In this document: positions 43,669-54,700 of the stretch, in pieces
How positions within the stretch are numbered: the first letter of the stretch is position 1
Layout of the letters: each line of letters opens with the position of its first letter
NCBI GenBank assembly: GCA_937625935.1
Contig: OW569357.1
Span: 186,001 to 250,000 of the forward strand
Length of the DNA stretch: 64,000 nt
Reading direction: 5' to 3'
Origin: Tetramitus jugosus
Lineage: Eukaryota > Heterolobosea > Eutetramitea > Acrasida > Vahlkampfiidae
Program-made: the position numbers and the translations under genes
Notes under the pieces: model-generated
Told to the model about the DNA's origin: nothing
Seen by the model: the letters and a program-made list of their open reading frames with translations, nothing else
Databases searched by the model: none

Positions 43669-45338
43669 TCAAACGTTTATTTCTTCCGTGTAAAGCGATA
43701 GCAACTGATCCAAGCCAACTACGTCCTCCATTCCAGAGTTGACCACTAGATTCATCTCGTCCATAATCTGTTGCCTCAGGCATTCTCTTGGTCTGTACAA
43801 TAGGTTGCAATCCTTTCGATTAATCCGTGATGATATGTTAAACAGGGCCATGTTTCTCATCGTAATCAGATCGAACAATTGATTCCAATCCTCCAACTCG
43901 GCATCATCAGCACAAGCAAACAGAATAGATTGCAAGAAGGACGAGTTCTCAGACTCCTCCCGTTCTTCTTGTTGCTCCGATACATTCGTCTCATGATTCT
44001 CCAATATGAAAGAGAACACGTTACAAACCACTCGTTCCTTGTCCACCTTATTCATGGTTCCATGATCCTTTCTTCTATCTTTTGCTGTCATTGCTGATTT
44101 AACCAAAGGTTCCTTTGATACTTGTATTGGAAGCCTTGCATTGAAAAAAATACAACGGTCAATCACAGTGAACAAATACAAAAAGCAAATGAACATTGCA
44201 ATACATACCTTCCTCTGTGATTCACACTAAAGTGCTGTGTAGGAAGCATCTTACAATGACTCACAATTGTCTCATCACTCAACACTCCACTCTCACTCAC
44301 TGTCCGAATCATGACACCACCCATCTCATCCAAACTCACATTCATCAACACATAACTCTTCCAGTCAATCAATTTCACATAGAGCTTTCCTCTCTTGTTC
44401 AACAAGTTTCGACAAATGTGACACGTGATTCTCACTCGAGTATCAAACTCTTCTTCAATGTTTGATATGGGTTTGTCCATGGATACTGACTTGCTTGGTA
44501 AGTGATGATGATGATGATGATGATGATTTTGTTGTTGTGATATTACAATTTGACTATGATTCAAGCTATTTCTATGATTCACTGCAGTGTTTGTTGCTGT
44601 TGTTGTTGGTGTTGTTGGTGAAGTAGGTGAAGTTAGTGTATTGAGAGTAGCTACTGGTGTCGTAGGTGTTGCCGATGAAGGCGACAGCAAAGTGGATGGA
44701 TAAGTGTACACCATTGAACTTCTCTTGACATTGTGATTAGTATTAGTATTTGGATGATTGACTTGTAATTGCAATGATGAAGATGGATGATTATTCGCAT
44801 GATTGTTGCCAGTTGTACTATTGCTGTTACTGCCATTGTTATTATTATTATTGTGTAGACTCTGCTGATAGAACATGGATCGATTCATGAGTGTCATATC
44901 AAACGAGTCCATGTGCTTCAACTGTGCTGCATGATGAGATTGTGGTGGTGAAGTTGACAATGATAAGGGTGTTGTTGTTGTTGTAGGTGATAGCGTTGCT
45001 GACTGTTGTTGCTGTTGTTGTTGTTGTTGATTCTTGGACTTGTTGTTGCTCAACAGTGGTGCCAACAAGCGAGCAAATCTCGAACCTCCTGAAGATGACG
45101 ATGATGAATGATGATTGCCATTGTTGTTATTATTATTATTATTGTTATAGTTGGTAGTGGTGGTGGTGTTTGTGGGCGAAGAAGGAGATGATGACAACAA
45201 TATGGCATTGTTGTGTTCTGTGCTGTAGCGCGGCAATAGTCCATCACTGCCCGACCGACCAACACGTCCATTGTTGTTCGTGAGCATGAGTGAATGGACA
45301 GATTCCATGCTACTCGTCTTTTTCTGATGTTGCTGCAT
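43669..45338 (-). CDS. unknown protein, low-complexity N-terminus, possible PH-like C-terminal part
   Basis: Two exons, 45338-44209 and 44134-43669, with a 74-nt intron (GTATGT...GCAAG), joined in frame to give 531 residues. Residues 1-290 are Ser/Thr/Asn/His-rich. From about 300 a folded-looking region begins (TRVRITCHICRNLLNKRGKL, YVLMNVSLDEMGG). After the splice (HRGRLPIQVSKEP) it reaches FLQSILFACADDAELEDWNQ, which resembles the closing strand and helix of a PH domain. I cannot confirm the fold. There is no signal peptide or membrane helix. The gene is convergent with ubiquitin-RAD51; the stops are only 47 bp apart, so the 3' UTRs probably overlap. Confidence 0.6.
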
Positions 45339-45831
45339 TAATGATATGTGAGAGATTGCGATTTAAAATGGACAAAGAAAAGGCCGTGATGACGATGTTG
45401 TGGTTGCAATGTTTGTGTTTTGAAGCGTTTGTGGCCATGAGCTATATCTCCTCCAGTTAACCCGACAGTTAAAAATGAATGATTGACAGGTGAATTGAAT
45501 TTAGGCGACATGTGAATCGTGAAGGAAACCGAGCGCCAAGTGCCTTTCCTCTTGTGGTGCTGTGGGGAACTATGGAGAATGAGATATTCTACTAGAGTTT
45601 CATATCGCATGTTATTCGAATTACAGATTGAAACGGATTCTGGCTGTCTCTCCCTGTAAAAAAACGCCATTCCTTGTCGACACAACAAGCTCTCAGTTAT
45701 TTTTACACGAGATTCGCGTGCCAATCCACAACACCGCCAAGAGCAACACGCAAAAAAACGAAATCCACACACGAACAACAACAACAACATTAGTAATTAC
45801 TAAAAAAATCAATCATTAGCTGCTGAATAAA
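45339..45831. promoter_or_regulatory. divergent promoter region, unknown gene (-) / AP180 (+)
   Basis: 493 bp between outward-facing starts. A minus-strand open frame (45338-45790) covers most of it but has no recognisable domain, abuts the start of the next gene, and has composition unlike its neighbours, so I do not call it. Cores GAGCGCCAAG (about 45529) and TTCGCG (about 45713) are the only G/C-rich short motifs. Confidence 0.4.
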
Positions 45832-47777
45832 ATGGATAAAATCAGGAATAGATCAAGATCCACTTCCACATCAGCCAACTCTGCCACCACAAAAGTCTCC
45901 AAAGTTTTGAAGAGAGTGGGAGACAAGGTTCGTGTCGGTGTAGCCCTGTTTGACGACGTTGCCAAAAGCTTAGCAAAAGCAACGAATCATGACAAGGTAC
46001 CACCAAAGGAAAAACATGTGAGAAGTATGTTGTCGTGTGTTCAAAGGAGCACTTTTTTTTTCATTGTTTTATCAACCGTCGCCATCATCACCACCACTCT
46101 GAGAGAATAGTGTTTGACTCACCACTCACTCACCTCAATAACCAATAGAAATTATCATGGCTACAAATGGACCATCGAACGAACTCAATTTTGGAGAATT
46201 GGTTGATGCAATGAGCAGAATTGTGACCCAGAGCAAAGATTGGCTCGTTTCACTCAAGGGACTTCAACTGTTCCATCGATTGGTCCAAGAAGGATCAGAA
46301 GAATTTGTAGAAACAGTGTTGAGACATCATGTGAGCAAAGTGTTGAACATGTCTGCATGGAAGGACAGAAGCACTGCTATTGCTATGGAACAGAGTCCAT
46401 TTGTGAGACAGTATGGTCGTTATGTAGAGGAGAGATATGTTTTGTACAGAAATATTCAAATCAAGTACCTGGACAAATCAACACAGTTGCCAGTGATTGG
46501 ATCAGTGAGAGGTCGTGAAGAAGAATTGTTCAAGACCATTTCTTCATTGCAGAGAGTGTGTGAGGAGCTGATTGAGTGCTCTGTGTTGTTGGCAGAGAAG
46601 AGATCAAGACTGGACAATGGAGCTACTGTTGGTGCTTTTAATTTGTTGTTGGATGATGGATTGGTGTTGTTCAAGTTGTTGTCTGGCGCAAATTTGCAAT
46701 TGTTGGGTATGTGATGGTTGTTTTTTTCTCTCATGATGTTGTAATTTGTTGTTTGTTGCTCCATGGTGTTGTACACAATGTGAAACGAATTTTGTGCTGA
46801 CCATCATCTGTTTGAATGTTATCACAACAGATTCCTATTTTGACATGGATAAACCAAATGCACAGAAAGCATACAAGCTCTATGAGAAACATTGCAGACA
46901 ATCTCTCGGTTTGCTCGATTTCTTCAAGTTTGCAAAGAAGACTGGACTTTCACGAAGAAACATTCCTGCCTTGAAATCCACTCCAGATTCCATTTTGGAG
47001 GCAATGAAGGAATTTTTGGGTGGTGAAGTGACAGACACTGCAAGAAGAGCATGGGCAGAGGTGGATCACAACTTTGATGACATTGAAGTCGATGAGGTAC
47101 CAACCATGAATTTGTCTGATTTGTTGTCTCAACAGGAAATGGACTTTATTCAAACAACTGCTGCAAACAATAGCGAAGACCAATCAAACAAAAGATTATC
47201 CAGAAGATCAGAAGCCAATGCCTCACCAGCCATGCTTGAATTTGATGACTTTTTGCCACCACCAACCAACAATCAACCTTCTCGCAGCAGAGCAAGCAGT
47301 GGTGCCAGCAAAACGAATGCCAACAATATGATCAACTTTGATGACTTTTTAACAGATGCAATGGCTTCTCCCTCATCGCCCCAAGTTCAACAGAATATGA
47401 ATGTGCAGTACAATGGACGTTCACCTCAACAACAACAACAATATCAACCATCTCCAAATGCCAACAACAGGAGCTCAATGACATCAAATCCATACTACTC
47501 TGCTCCTCAAATGGTGCCTCCATATCAACAGCAACAACAAGGTTGGAATACTCCTCCTCCTCAATATTCACCACAGCATCAGCAACAACAACCACCTCCT
47601 CCTTACTACAACAATCCTAATATGCCGCCACACATGGTCAACCAGATGCAAAAGCAACAAGAAGTGACTCAAAAACAACAATTTTATAGACAGCAGTACC
47701 TCCAGGCACAACAACAACCGCAACAACAGCAACAGCAATCACCAAGCAGTTCAAATCCTTTTGATGATCCATTCTAA
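45832..47777 (+). CDS. AP180/CALM-type clathrin assembly protein (ANTH domain)
   Basis: Three exons, 45832-46024, 46149-46706 and 46831-47777 (both introns 124 nt), give 565 residues. The N-terminal ANTH domain (about 25-300) is clear: VAKSLAKATNHDKVPPKEKH rejoined across intron 1 to VRKIIMAT, then WLVSLKGLQLFHRLVQEG and FDMDKPNAQKAYKLYEKHCR. The C-terminal half is unstructured and Gln/Pro/Asn-rich, with two repeats of the type FDDFL (LEFDDFLPPP, INFDDFLTDA). It ends NPFDDPF, giving an EH-domain NPF and an AP-2-binding DPF at the very terminus. It binds PI(4,5)P2 and recruits clathrin and adaptors in endocytosis. Both junctions restore frame and family motifs. Confidence 0.92.
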
Positions 47778-47956
47778 TACTCCCAGTAAAGTAAGAGAGC
47801 TCTCACATCAATGAATAGGTTCAAATGAACTATCACAATACAATAAAAAATGAAACCAGTTCCTCATGAGGGAACACGTCCAATCTGACCCATGTGTGTC
47901 ACACATTATCTCCGATTTCCTTCTTCCCACAGAAAACAGCATCATCACACAAAAAA

Positions 47957-49393
47957 ATGAAGTCAAAGTCCTGTATCATCCTTCTCTTATGTCTCCTGCT
48001 GTGCGTGTTGTGTTTGCTTTGTGCACATGGTGCCACCACCACCACCACCGCAGAGACTGCTGTTCCTGTTGTCGACATGAACAATAATGACGCCACCACT
48101 GCCACCAATAATGATGCCACCACCAACACTGCAACAACTTCAAACAATGCTGCCGCTGACAATAGCAGTACTCATAAATCAATGATGATGATGATTGATG
48201 CAGAGTGGCAAACGAGCAAGTCCAAGAATGTGACCAAAGTCAAAGTGAGTCGCTCAGAGCACAAAAAGTACAAATTTAAACCGATTGTGATTGGAGAGTC
48301 AAAATCCATCAAGTTGATGAATGCCAAGAATGTAGAGTACTATAATCGTGTGCTAGAGTCACCAATTGCCACACTGTGGTTGTTGACTGTGGGTGGAAGA
48401 GGCAAACGACCCATTCATCTCAATTACACAATGAAGAGAATATTTGAGAAGGCGTACAAGATGAATATTCAAGTGGAGTTCAGAGAGACTCACTTGTTTG
48501 ATCTCGTGGCAAGTCAAGAAGGTTTCGAACAATTGATTTACAAGGGAAAGCCTGTCAAGAAGTTGCCTGATGCTGTGTTGAGCAGACTCGGTGCAAAGAT
48601 TGATTATTTCGGGTTGGCTGTTGTGAGACATTTGGAGAAGATGGATGTTTTGGTGTTGAACAATCATATGGCTCTCGAGATTAGCAGAGATAAATTGCAC
48701 ACGGTTCAAGATTTGGCCTCTCATGGAATGCCTATTCCAAAGACAATGATTGCCAAGTTCCCAGCCGATGCTGAATCAATTAAGCGAGAATTCAAGTTCC
48801 CACTCATTCTCAAGCATAGTTCAGGCACTCAGGGCAAGGGAGTAATGCTCATTGAGACAGCAGAACATTTGAACGGGTTGTCTGATATGGTCGATGTCTC
48901 AAAGCCAATGATCTTCCAAGAGTACATTTCCAATAGTGCCGGTAGAGATATTAGAGCTATTGTCGTGGGAGGAAAAGTTGTTGGTGCCATGATGAGAGTG
49001 GCGAAATCAGGATTCAAAGCCAACTTCCATCAAGGAGGATATGTGAAGAAGATCAAGTTGTCTCCAGCTGTTGAATGGTTGGCAATTGAGGCAACACGGT
49101 TGATTGGATTGGATGTCGCAGGTGTCGATATCTTGATTGACAAGAACACGTACAAGATTTGTGAAATTAATTCGAGCCCTGGATTTAATGGATTCGAACT
49201 GGCTACAGAAGTCGATGTTCCACTCCACATTTTGGACTTTGTGAAGCTCAGAACAGGAGTTTGGCAAAAGAGAAAGCAAAAGAAAGCGCCAGTCCTTGTG
49301 CCTGTACAGGAGGATCATGTGCTGAAGGTTGAGGTTGACATTGATGGATCCCAGAAGGAAGCCTCTCTCAACTCTACTTTGATCAAAGAGTAA
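47957..49393 (+). CDS. RimK-type ATP-grasp ligase with a signal peptide
   Basis: Single exon, 478 residues from the ATG at 47957 (preceded by AAAAAA; an upstream in-frame TTG is not used). The N-terminus is a textbook signal peptide (IILLLCLLLCVLCLLCAHGA), followed by a Thr/Asn-rich spacer. The remainder is RimK-like. A pre-ATP-grasp domain (YNRVLESPIATLWLLTVGGR) precedes the ATP-grasp domain, with FPLILKHSSGTQGKGVMLIE, IFQEYISNSAGRDIRAIVVG, RVAKSGFKANFHQGG and the Mg-binding DVAGVDILID...CEINSSPGF. RimK enzymes add glutamate or other amino acids to a carboxylate using ATP. Eukaryotic relatives (RIMKLA/B) are cytosolic, so a secretory leader is odd. It might act in the ER, in vacuoles or outside, or the leader may target an organelle. 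Confidence 0.85.
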   Translation: MKSKSCIILLLCLLLCVLCLLCAHGATTTTTAETAVPVVDMNNNDATTATNNDATTNTATTSNNAAADNSSTHKSMMMMIDAEWQTSKSKNVTKVKVSRSEHKKYKFKPIVIGESKSIKLMNAKNVEYYNRVLESPIATLWLLTVGGRGKRPIHLNYTMKRIFEKAYKMNIQVEFRETHLFDLVASQEGFEQLIYKGKPVKKLPDAVLSRLGAKIDYFGLAVVRHLEKMDVLVLNNHMALEISRDKLHTVQDLASHGMPIPKTMIAKFPADAESIKREFKFPLILKHSSGTQGKGVMLIETAEHLNGLSDMVDVSKPMIFQEYISNSAGRDIRAIVVGGKVVGAMMRVAKSGFKANFHQGGYVKKIKLSPAVEWLAIEATRLIGLDVAGVDILIDKNTYKICEINSSPGFNGFELATEVDVPLHILDFVKLRTGVWQKRKQKKAPVLVPVQEDHVLKVEVDIDGSQKEASLNSTLIKE

Positions 49394-49564
49394 AAATGAA
49401 TTTTCCTACCAATGTATTCTCTGTAGGAGTAATTGTTGTGTCGGTGTTTTACAATCATGATTGAACGTGCAAGCAATTTGATGAAACAAGAAATTTTTCA
49501 CATTAGCAACGCAACAACAAAACTCTCATTTCCAATCACAACAACCAACCACAACAACAGAATC

Positions 49565-50635
49565 ATGTCATCATCATCCTCAAAAACAGAATTGGTGTTT
49601 GAAGAAACACACAACACACCTAGTCATGGTATCTATGAAGAAGAACCAACTGCCTCCTCCAGAAGCAAAGAAGACCTTCCCAGTGGCACCGTAGAGCCAG
49701 CACACGTCGGACAAATGGCTCGTTCCTTTATTAACAAACAGAGAACTCTAGTGTTTGCTGCGAGAGGCATCTATGCGCGTCATCGTCACCTGCTCAACGA
49801 CATTCGACTGTTGTTGCCCCATGGCAAAACAGAGGGCAAATTCCATGAGCAGAATGCCACTACAAAGCAACTACAATCCGTCAATGATATCTGTAGAATG
49901 AAAAAATGCCCCAACTGCATCATGTTTGAGTGCACGAATCAGAGTGAATTGTTTATGCATTGTTTGAAGACACCTCAGGGCCCTAGTGTCAAATTTGCAG
50001 TGACCAATGTCGCGACAATGAACGAGTTGAAGATGACTGGTAATTGTCTCAAGGGATCCAGAGCGATTCTTCACTTTGATAAACAGTTTGATCAGGCACC
50101 TCATTTGCAACTGATTCGCGAACTGTTTACTCAAATATTTGCGACACCAAAGGGTCATCCAAAGACGAAACCATTCATGGATCATGTATTTTGCTTCTAT
50201 GTGCTGGATGGAAAGATTTGGTTCCGTCACTATCAAATCACACTGGACAATGCACAGGAGACAAAATCGTCCAAGCACTCTGCCAAGAGGAAGCTTGTTG
50301 AGATTGGACCAAGATTTGTTTTGGAGCCATTGCGTATCCTGAGTGGTGCCATGGAGGGAGAAGTCCTGTACAACAATGATCACTGGGTATCACTCACTTC
50401 TCAAAAGAGAGAGAAGGCCATTAGAGAGAGAGACGCAAAGGAAAAGAAGATTAAGAACAAGAGAAGGAGAATTGATATGCTTCAAAAGCTGAGAACAACA
50501 AGCGATCCTGTCAACAGTGCAAAGAGCGTGTTCCACGATGAGGATGGAGAGGAATTAGAGGGAGTCGAGGAAGACAATGTCAACTATGTTTCAGTGGATG
50601 ACGAAGATGATGAATTGTCATCTGATGATGAATAA
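49565..50635 (+). CDS. BRX1: ribosome biogenesis protein BRX1 (Brix domain)
   Basis: Single exon, 356 residues from the ATG at 49565, matching the usual length of about 350. The preferred start follows the CAA-rich leader typical here; in-frame ATGs at 49457 and 49481 would add an unconserved stretch. The Brix domain (about 55-265) shows TLVFAARGIYARHRHLLNDI, GPSVKFAVTNVATMNELKMT, NCLKGSRAILHFD and FMDHVFCFYVLDGKIWFRHY. The C-terminus is strongly basic, then acidic (DDEDDELSSDDE). BRX1 acts in the nucleolus in early 60S assembly with EBP2. The next gene starts 178 bp downstream on the same strand. Confidence 0.93.
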   Translation: MSSSSSKTELVFEETHNTPSHGIYEEEPTASSRSKEDLPSGTVEPAHVGQMARSFINKQRTLVFAARGIYARHRHLLNDIRLLLPHGKTEGKFHEQNATTKQLQSVNDICRMKKCPNCIMFECTNQSELFMHCLKTPQGPSVKFAVTNVATMNELKMTGNCLKGSRAILHFDKQFDQAPHLQLIRELFTQIFATPKGHPKTKPFMDHVFCFYVLDGKIWFRHYQITLDNAQETKSSKHSAKRKLVEIGPRFVLEPLRILSGAMEGEVLYNNDHWVSLTSQKREKAIRERDAKEKKIKNKRRRIDMLQKLRTTSDPVNSAKSVFHDEDGEELEGVEEDNVNYVSVDDEDDELSSDDE

Positions 50636-50813
50636 ATATATATACTATATATATAAAAGTAGTCGGTCGTAATAGTAGTATTAGTCGTACAATTGCAGGT
50701 AGTTGAATTTTATTGTGTATTAATCAATTCGTGGATTGTCCATTCTAGCTTCTGTGCAATTCGCGCCCGTTCTTTACAGTTTTTGTCGAGATTGCAACAA
50801 TCTCGTAGTGAAA

Positions 50814-51758
50814 ATGTCGAAACTAGCAACGAAGCGAGAAGAGAATCTTGTGGCTACAGATCGTGGAAGTATCAGTATTTTGAATCCTGAGCTGTATGCA
50901 GAGTTGGTAGAATCGATTCCAAAGAGTGAGAGTTCGATCCTACAACAATTCTATCACCAACAATCACTTGAAGAAGCCAGAGGAGATCTGAAGAAAGAAC
51001 CGCTGATTCCACACGGGAATGAAAATGAACAATTAATGAGACGTAGAAGAGAAAAGGAAAGAGATGAATACTTTGCAAAAATTCAGCGAGAGTTCCAGAG
51101 ACGGAGAGTGGCCCATCAGAATCTCAAGGACGAGCAATTTGTACAATTATACAATTCTTTAATCGAAGATAGGTTACACGTCCTGCATAATTTATCTCAT
51201 ACTTTATTTATGGAAGCAGAACACGATGAAAGGAAGAAGCAAGAGGCTTATGAGGAGTGGTTAGAGAAAGTGTTCAACCCAATTCAAAACCAGATTGATG
51301 AGAAGATTCGTTGTACTTCAATCGAAACCATAGAGAAGAGGAGAAGAAAACTCTTTGAAGAGTTTCTTCAAATGTCCAACAAGAAACCTCTTTTTAGAGA
51401 TATTATTCTCCCACAGGATCATTACAATCCTTTGGAACACAATGAAAAGCACACAATTCGATACTCTTTTGTGACAAATAGGAAAGGGAAGGATGAAGAT
51501 TTAGTTAATATCTCAGCAGGAACGAATCCCAGGTCGGTAGATAGACTAGATGTCAGAATGTGGGATAAAATGGATGCAACACCCTATGGACACTACGAAC
51601 AAGCTCAAAGACCTAGTTCTATCTCTAAAAAGAAATTTCAATCCAAGGTCGAGTTCGATCACTATGATCGGCCCAAATCAGATGTACCAAAACCAGGAAA
51701 AAGAGTGAACTATCCCTCAGAGAGGAAAAATTTTGCACAACTCTCTGGAATGGAGTAA
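50814..51758 (+). CDS. FAM228-like protein (cilium-associated family)
   Basis: Single exon, 314 residues from the ATG at 50814. The open frame continues upstream with another ATG at 50736, but that part is unconserved in character. The protein is charged and helical. The central block WLEKVFNPIQNQIDEKIR, then IEKRRRKLFEEFLQMSNKKP and FRDIILPQDHYNPLEH, matches the FAM228A/B pattern of a helical Lys/Arg/Glu-rich segment followed by CNKK...F.D......YNP. These proteins are found mainly in ciliated lineages, and their molecular role is unknown. A TTCGCGCC element is centred 49 nt upstream. The stop is only 6 bp from the stop of the convergent gene. Confidence 0.6.
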   Translation: MSKLATKREENLVATDRGSISILNPELYAELVESIPKSESSILQQFYHQQSLEEARGDLKKEPLIPHGNENEQLMRRRREKERDEYFAKIQREFQRRRVAHQNLKDEQFVQLYNSLIEDRLHVLHNLSHTLFMEAEHDERKKQEAYEEWLEKVFNPIQNQIDEKIRCTSIETIEKRRRKLFEEFLQMSNKKPLFRDIILPQDHYNPLEHNEKHTIRYSFVTNRKGKDEDLVNISAGTNPRSVDRLDVRMWDKMDATPYGHYEQAQRPSSISKKKFQSKVEFDHYDRPKSDVPKPGKRVNYPSERKNFAQLSGME

Positions 51759-51764
51759 TTTAGT

Positions 51765-54700
51765 TTAGTACTGTCTGTGTTTTTTCACCTTCGAGTAGTG
51801 ATCTTGGATTGTCACAGCTCTCTTTTGGACGGTTTGTTGTAGTTTTTCATGTATTGAGTATTCCTCCTGAAGAGTTTCCGTAATAGCCTGAGAAATAAAG
51901 ACATCGTTGAGTGGATTATCATCTTTGTGGAAACCTTCAAGTAATAAGGATTCATCTCCTAAGATTGGATTTTTGTTCAACCATTCGATCCTTTCCTTTA
52001 GATTTGATTGATTGTGGACAGCTCTGTCATAAGAATCTAAAATATCGATCAACTCTATCACATCCTGGACAGAAGTAGTCATGGCTAACAATTCCTTCGC
52101 TTTATCGAGAGAATTATTGAAAACGGCAATGACTCCTTGGATATGATCATCATAAGTAACTACTGAAGCATGTTCTCTATTACTTGTTCCAACGATGGAC
52201 TCTTTGTAGGTCTGTCTGTTCTGGGCTGTTTCTCTTTTCAACTGTTCCCGCTTTGCACATAAGCATGCCTCCACTATTATCTCTTCTGTTGAGCAGAGAA
52301 CAGATACTATCTCATCAAGAATTTTCATAACAGTTCTGACTTCTTCTTCATCAACGGAAAGAACTAAACTTCTTTCCACGAATTCTTCGGTCAGTTGTTG
52401 GCAAACTTCGAAACTTAAGGGTCCTTCGATTAGCTCCTTCATGCACTTAAGTTCTTCAAAATTGGTGTCGATACAAGAGTAGGTGGCTGGAGATTCATCC
52501 TCTTCAATATTTAGTTCTGTAATGAACGGCGAATCATTTGAGATGGTAACTTTCTTTTTCACTATGGATTGTGTGTTACTCATCGAAGAGGTTCTATGTC
52601 CACTGTTGGTAATCATTTGCTTCCAGAGTACAACGCGAGTTATCCATCTTTTAATCATCCATGAAGTTTCGTTGTTACAATACTCAATTATTGATTCATC
52701 TTGGCTAATTCGTTGAATCTCATCTGTTGAGTATCCCTTCTCAGTGATCGCTTTGATTCCTCTGGAGAGATTAAGATTTCTTTCTTGAAGTTGTTGGCTG
52801 GATAAACGACAAAAAGAAAAAGAATTTGAATTCTCGACAACATCTAGCCTCCTCCAAACACTATCTCTCATCCTTGATCGATTCAAATTCCTCGATTCCA
52901 CATTCTCTACATAAGCAACTATTGCTATCTGGTTGTTCTCATCTATGGTTATTTGATCTTGGTACAACATACCCAGAGACTGTATAGATAGTTTATCTTT
53001 CAGTTTCTCCTTAGCCCGAAAGAATGAACTACTAAATGGCTCGAGATATCTCCCATTTTGGTTTAATTTTTTCAACCAAGTCCATTCTTCTTCAGATATG
53101 ATACTGTCTTGGATCTTTTCAAACGGAGGCATCATTCTCACATTATCATCCACTAATAGGGAGTAGCCATCGAAGTCAGCACAGAACCGAATATAACAAA
53201 GATATGTACCCTTTTCCAGGGGACATATATGATGTTGATCATAATACAGCACACTATTCTCCAACCATCTTTCTCCAAGGAAAGAACAATCCATGAGGTT
53301 CAACCGCGCAGTTGGATCTATATTTTCTAGTCCTTGGTACAACTTGTGCTCCGAGATCTCACGAGACCGCCATGTGTATCGTTCACTCGTTAATACTTGA
53401 GTTTTTTCTGTTACTCTTTTCACAGAAAGTATCAGAATGCACTTAGTGTTTGGAATTGAAATGAATCTATCATAGAGGAGTCCAAGATCTGAACCCAATC
53501 TCTTTGTCAGTACTAGAGAGGCCTTAATAATTTCACTTGACAAGTTATGTTTCTTGCTCCCTCTGCCTAAATAAGGTGATAGCGACCAGCTTTCCCCTAG
53601 ATTGAATAACCAATCCAAACCTTCCCAATCTTCTTCATTGCGTTCCATCTTCTCGAAGGATATGTTGGAAAGTTTTTCACTTGGTAAACGACCATTTGCA
53701 TCAGCAATGATTTCTTCCCCACACAAACAAACAGAGCACAAGAATACTCCTTGAGATTCCTTTTGGTGTATCATTCTTAACTTTTCCTTCTCGCGGTCAC
53801 ATCTTCTACTAACTTTTATCCCTCGAGGAATGTATGTGAATTCTGAAGGGAAGTCCACTCGAGGAAGTATATCTCTCCCCCTCCATTCTTTCAACACCAA
53901 ATACACCACATCCAATTGATTCTTCAACAACTTGGCATGTTCGAGCAAATCTGGTCCCCTATGCGATTCATCACTTCTTGGAGAACTTGGAGAAGAAAGT
54001 TCTGTATCTCTAAGGCCAAATGTATCACTAAATGAGTCTTGGGTAGTGAAAGATTTTATGAAACTCAATCTAGAAGATCTTGTCACAGAATCCCTTTTCT
54101 TCGACAGGTCTGAAGGAAAATAAAACCGGTCCAACAAGAAAAGGGGAGGTCCTCCTAAACTTCGGTTTGTCTCCTCTTTTTCAATTATCAGGTCAAATAT
54201 CTCGTGGAGATCTACCTGGTGATTAAGATACGATGTCGGAGTGAGAGAATACATGCACTCTTGATAGATTTCAATGAATATAGGATACTTCTCTCTGTGG
54301 AACGAACCAGATTTTCCTATGCTTACAAGTCTCGATAAAATATTGTCCCGAACGGGGCCATTCCGCAACATCCCTTGTAATTCCATTAGAGAGGTTCGTA
54401 AGTCAACTACTGTTCCCTCTATTAATGAGTCGAAAAGTTCATTCGATGATTCAGCTCTGTTGACACTATTATCGATCGTTCTTGCAAAATCTACTGAAGC
54501 TAATCTATAATACAACATATCTTTGTCGCCTATGATCTTTCCAATCTCGCCAAAAGAGTAATTCAAATACTTTTCTAATTTCTCCCTAGATTTCTGTCCA
54601 GAGACAAGTACAACCACCACACTATCAGTTATTAACATAAATTTACAGCCTTGTTTGTTCGATTCGAGAATTCGGAATTCAAACCTTTCAAGCAAAGGAT

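Noticed and set aside
45338..45790. Minus-strand open frame of 150 codons upstream of the 43669-45338 gene
   Set aside because: No domain, its stop overlaps the next start codon, composition differs from real genes here, and it fills a divergent promoter.
49457..49564. Upstream in-frame ATGs for BRX1
   Set aside because: The added residues are unconserved in character, the CAA-rich leader abuts 49565, and the length from 49565 matches the family.
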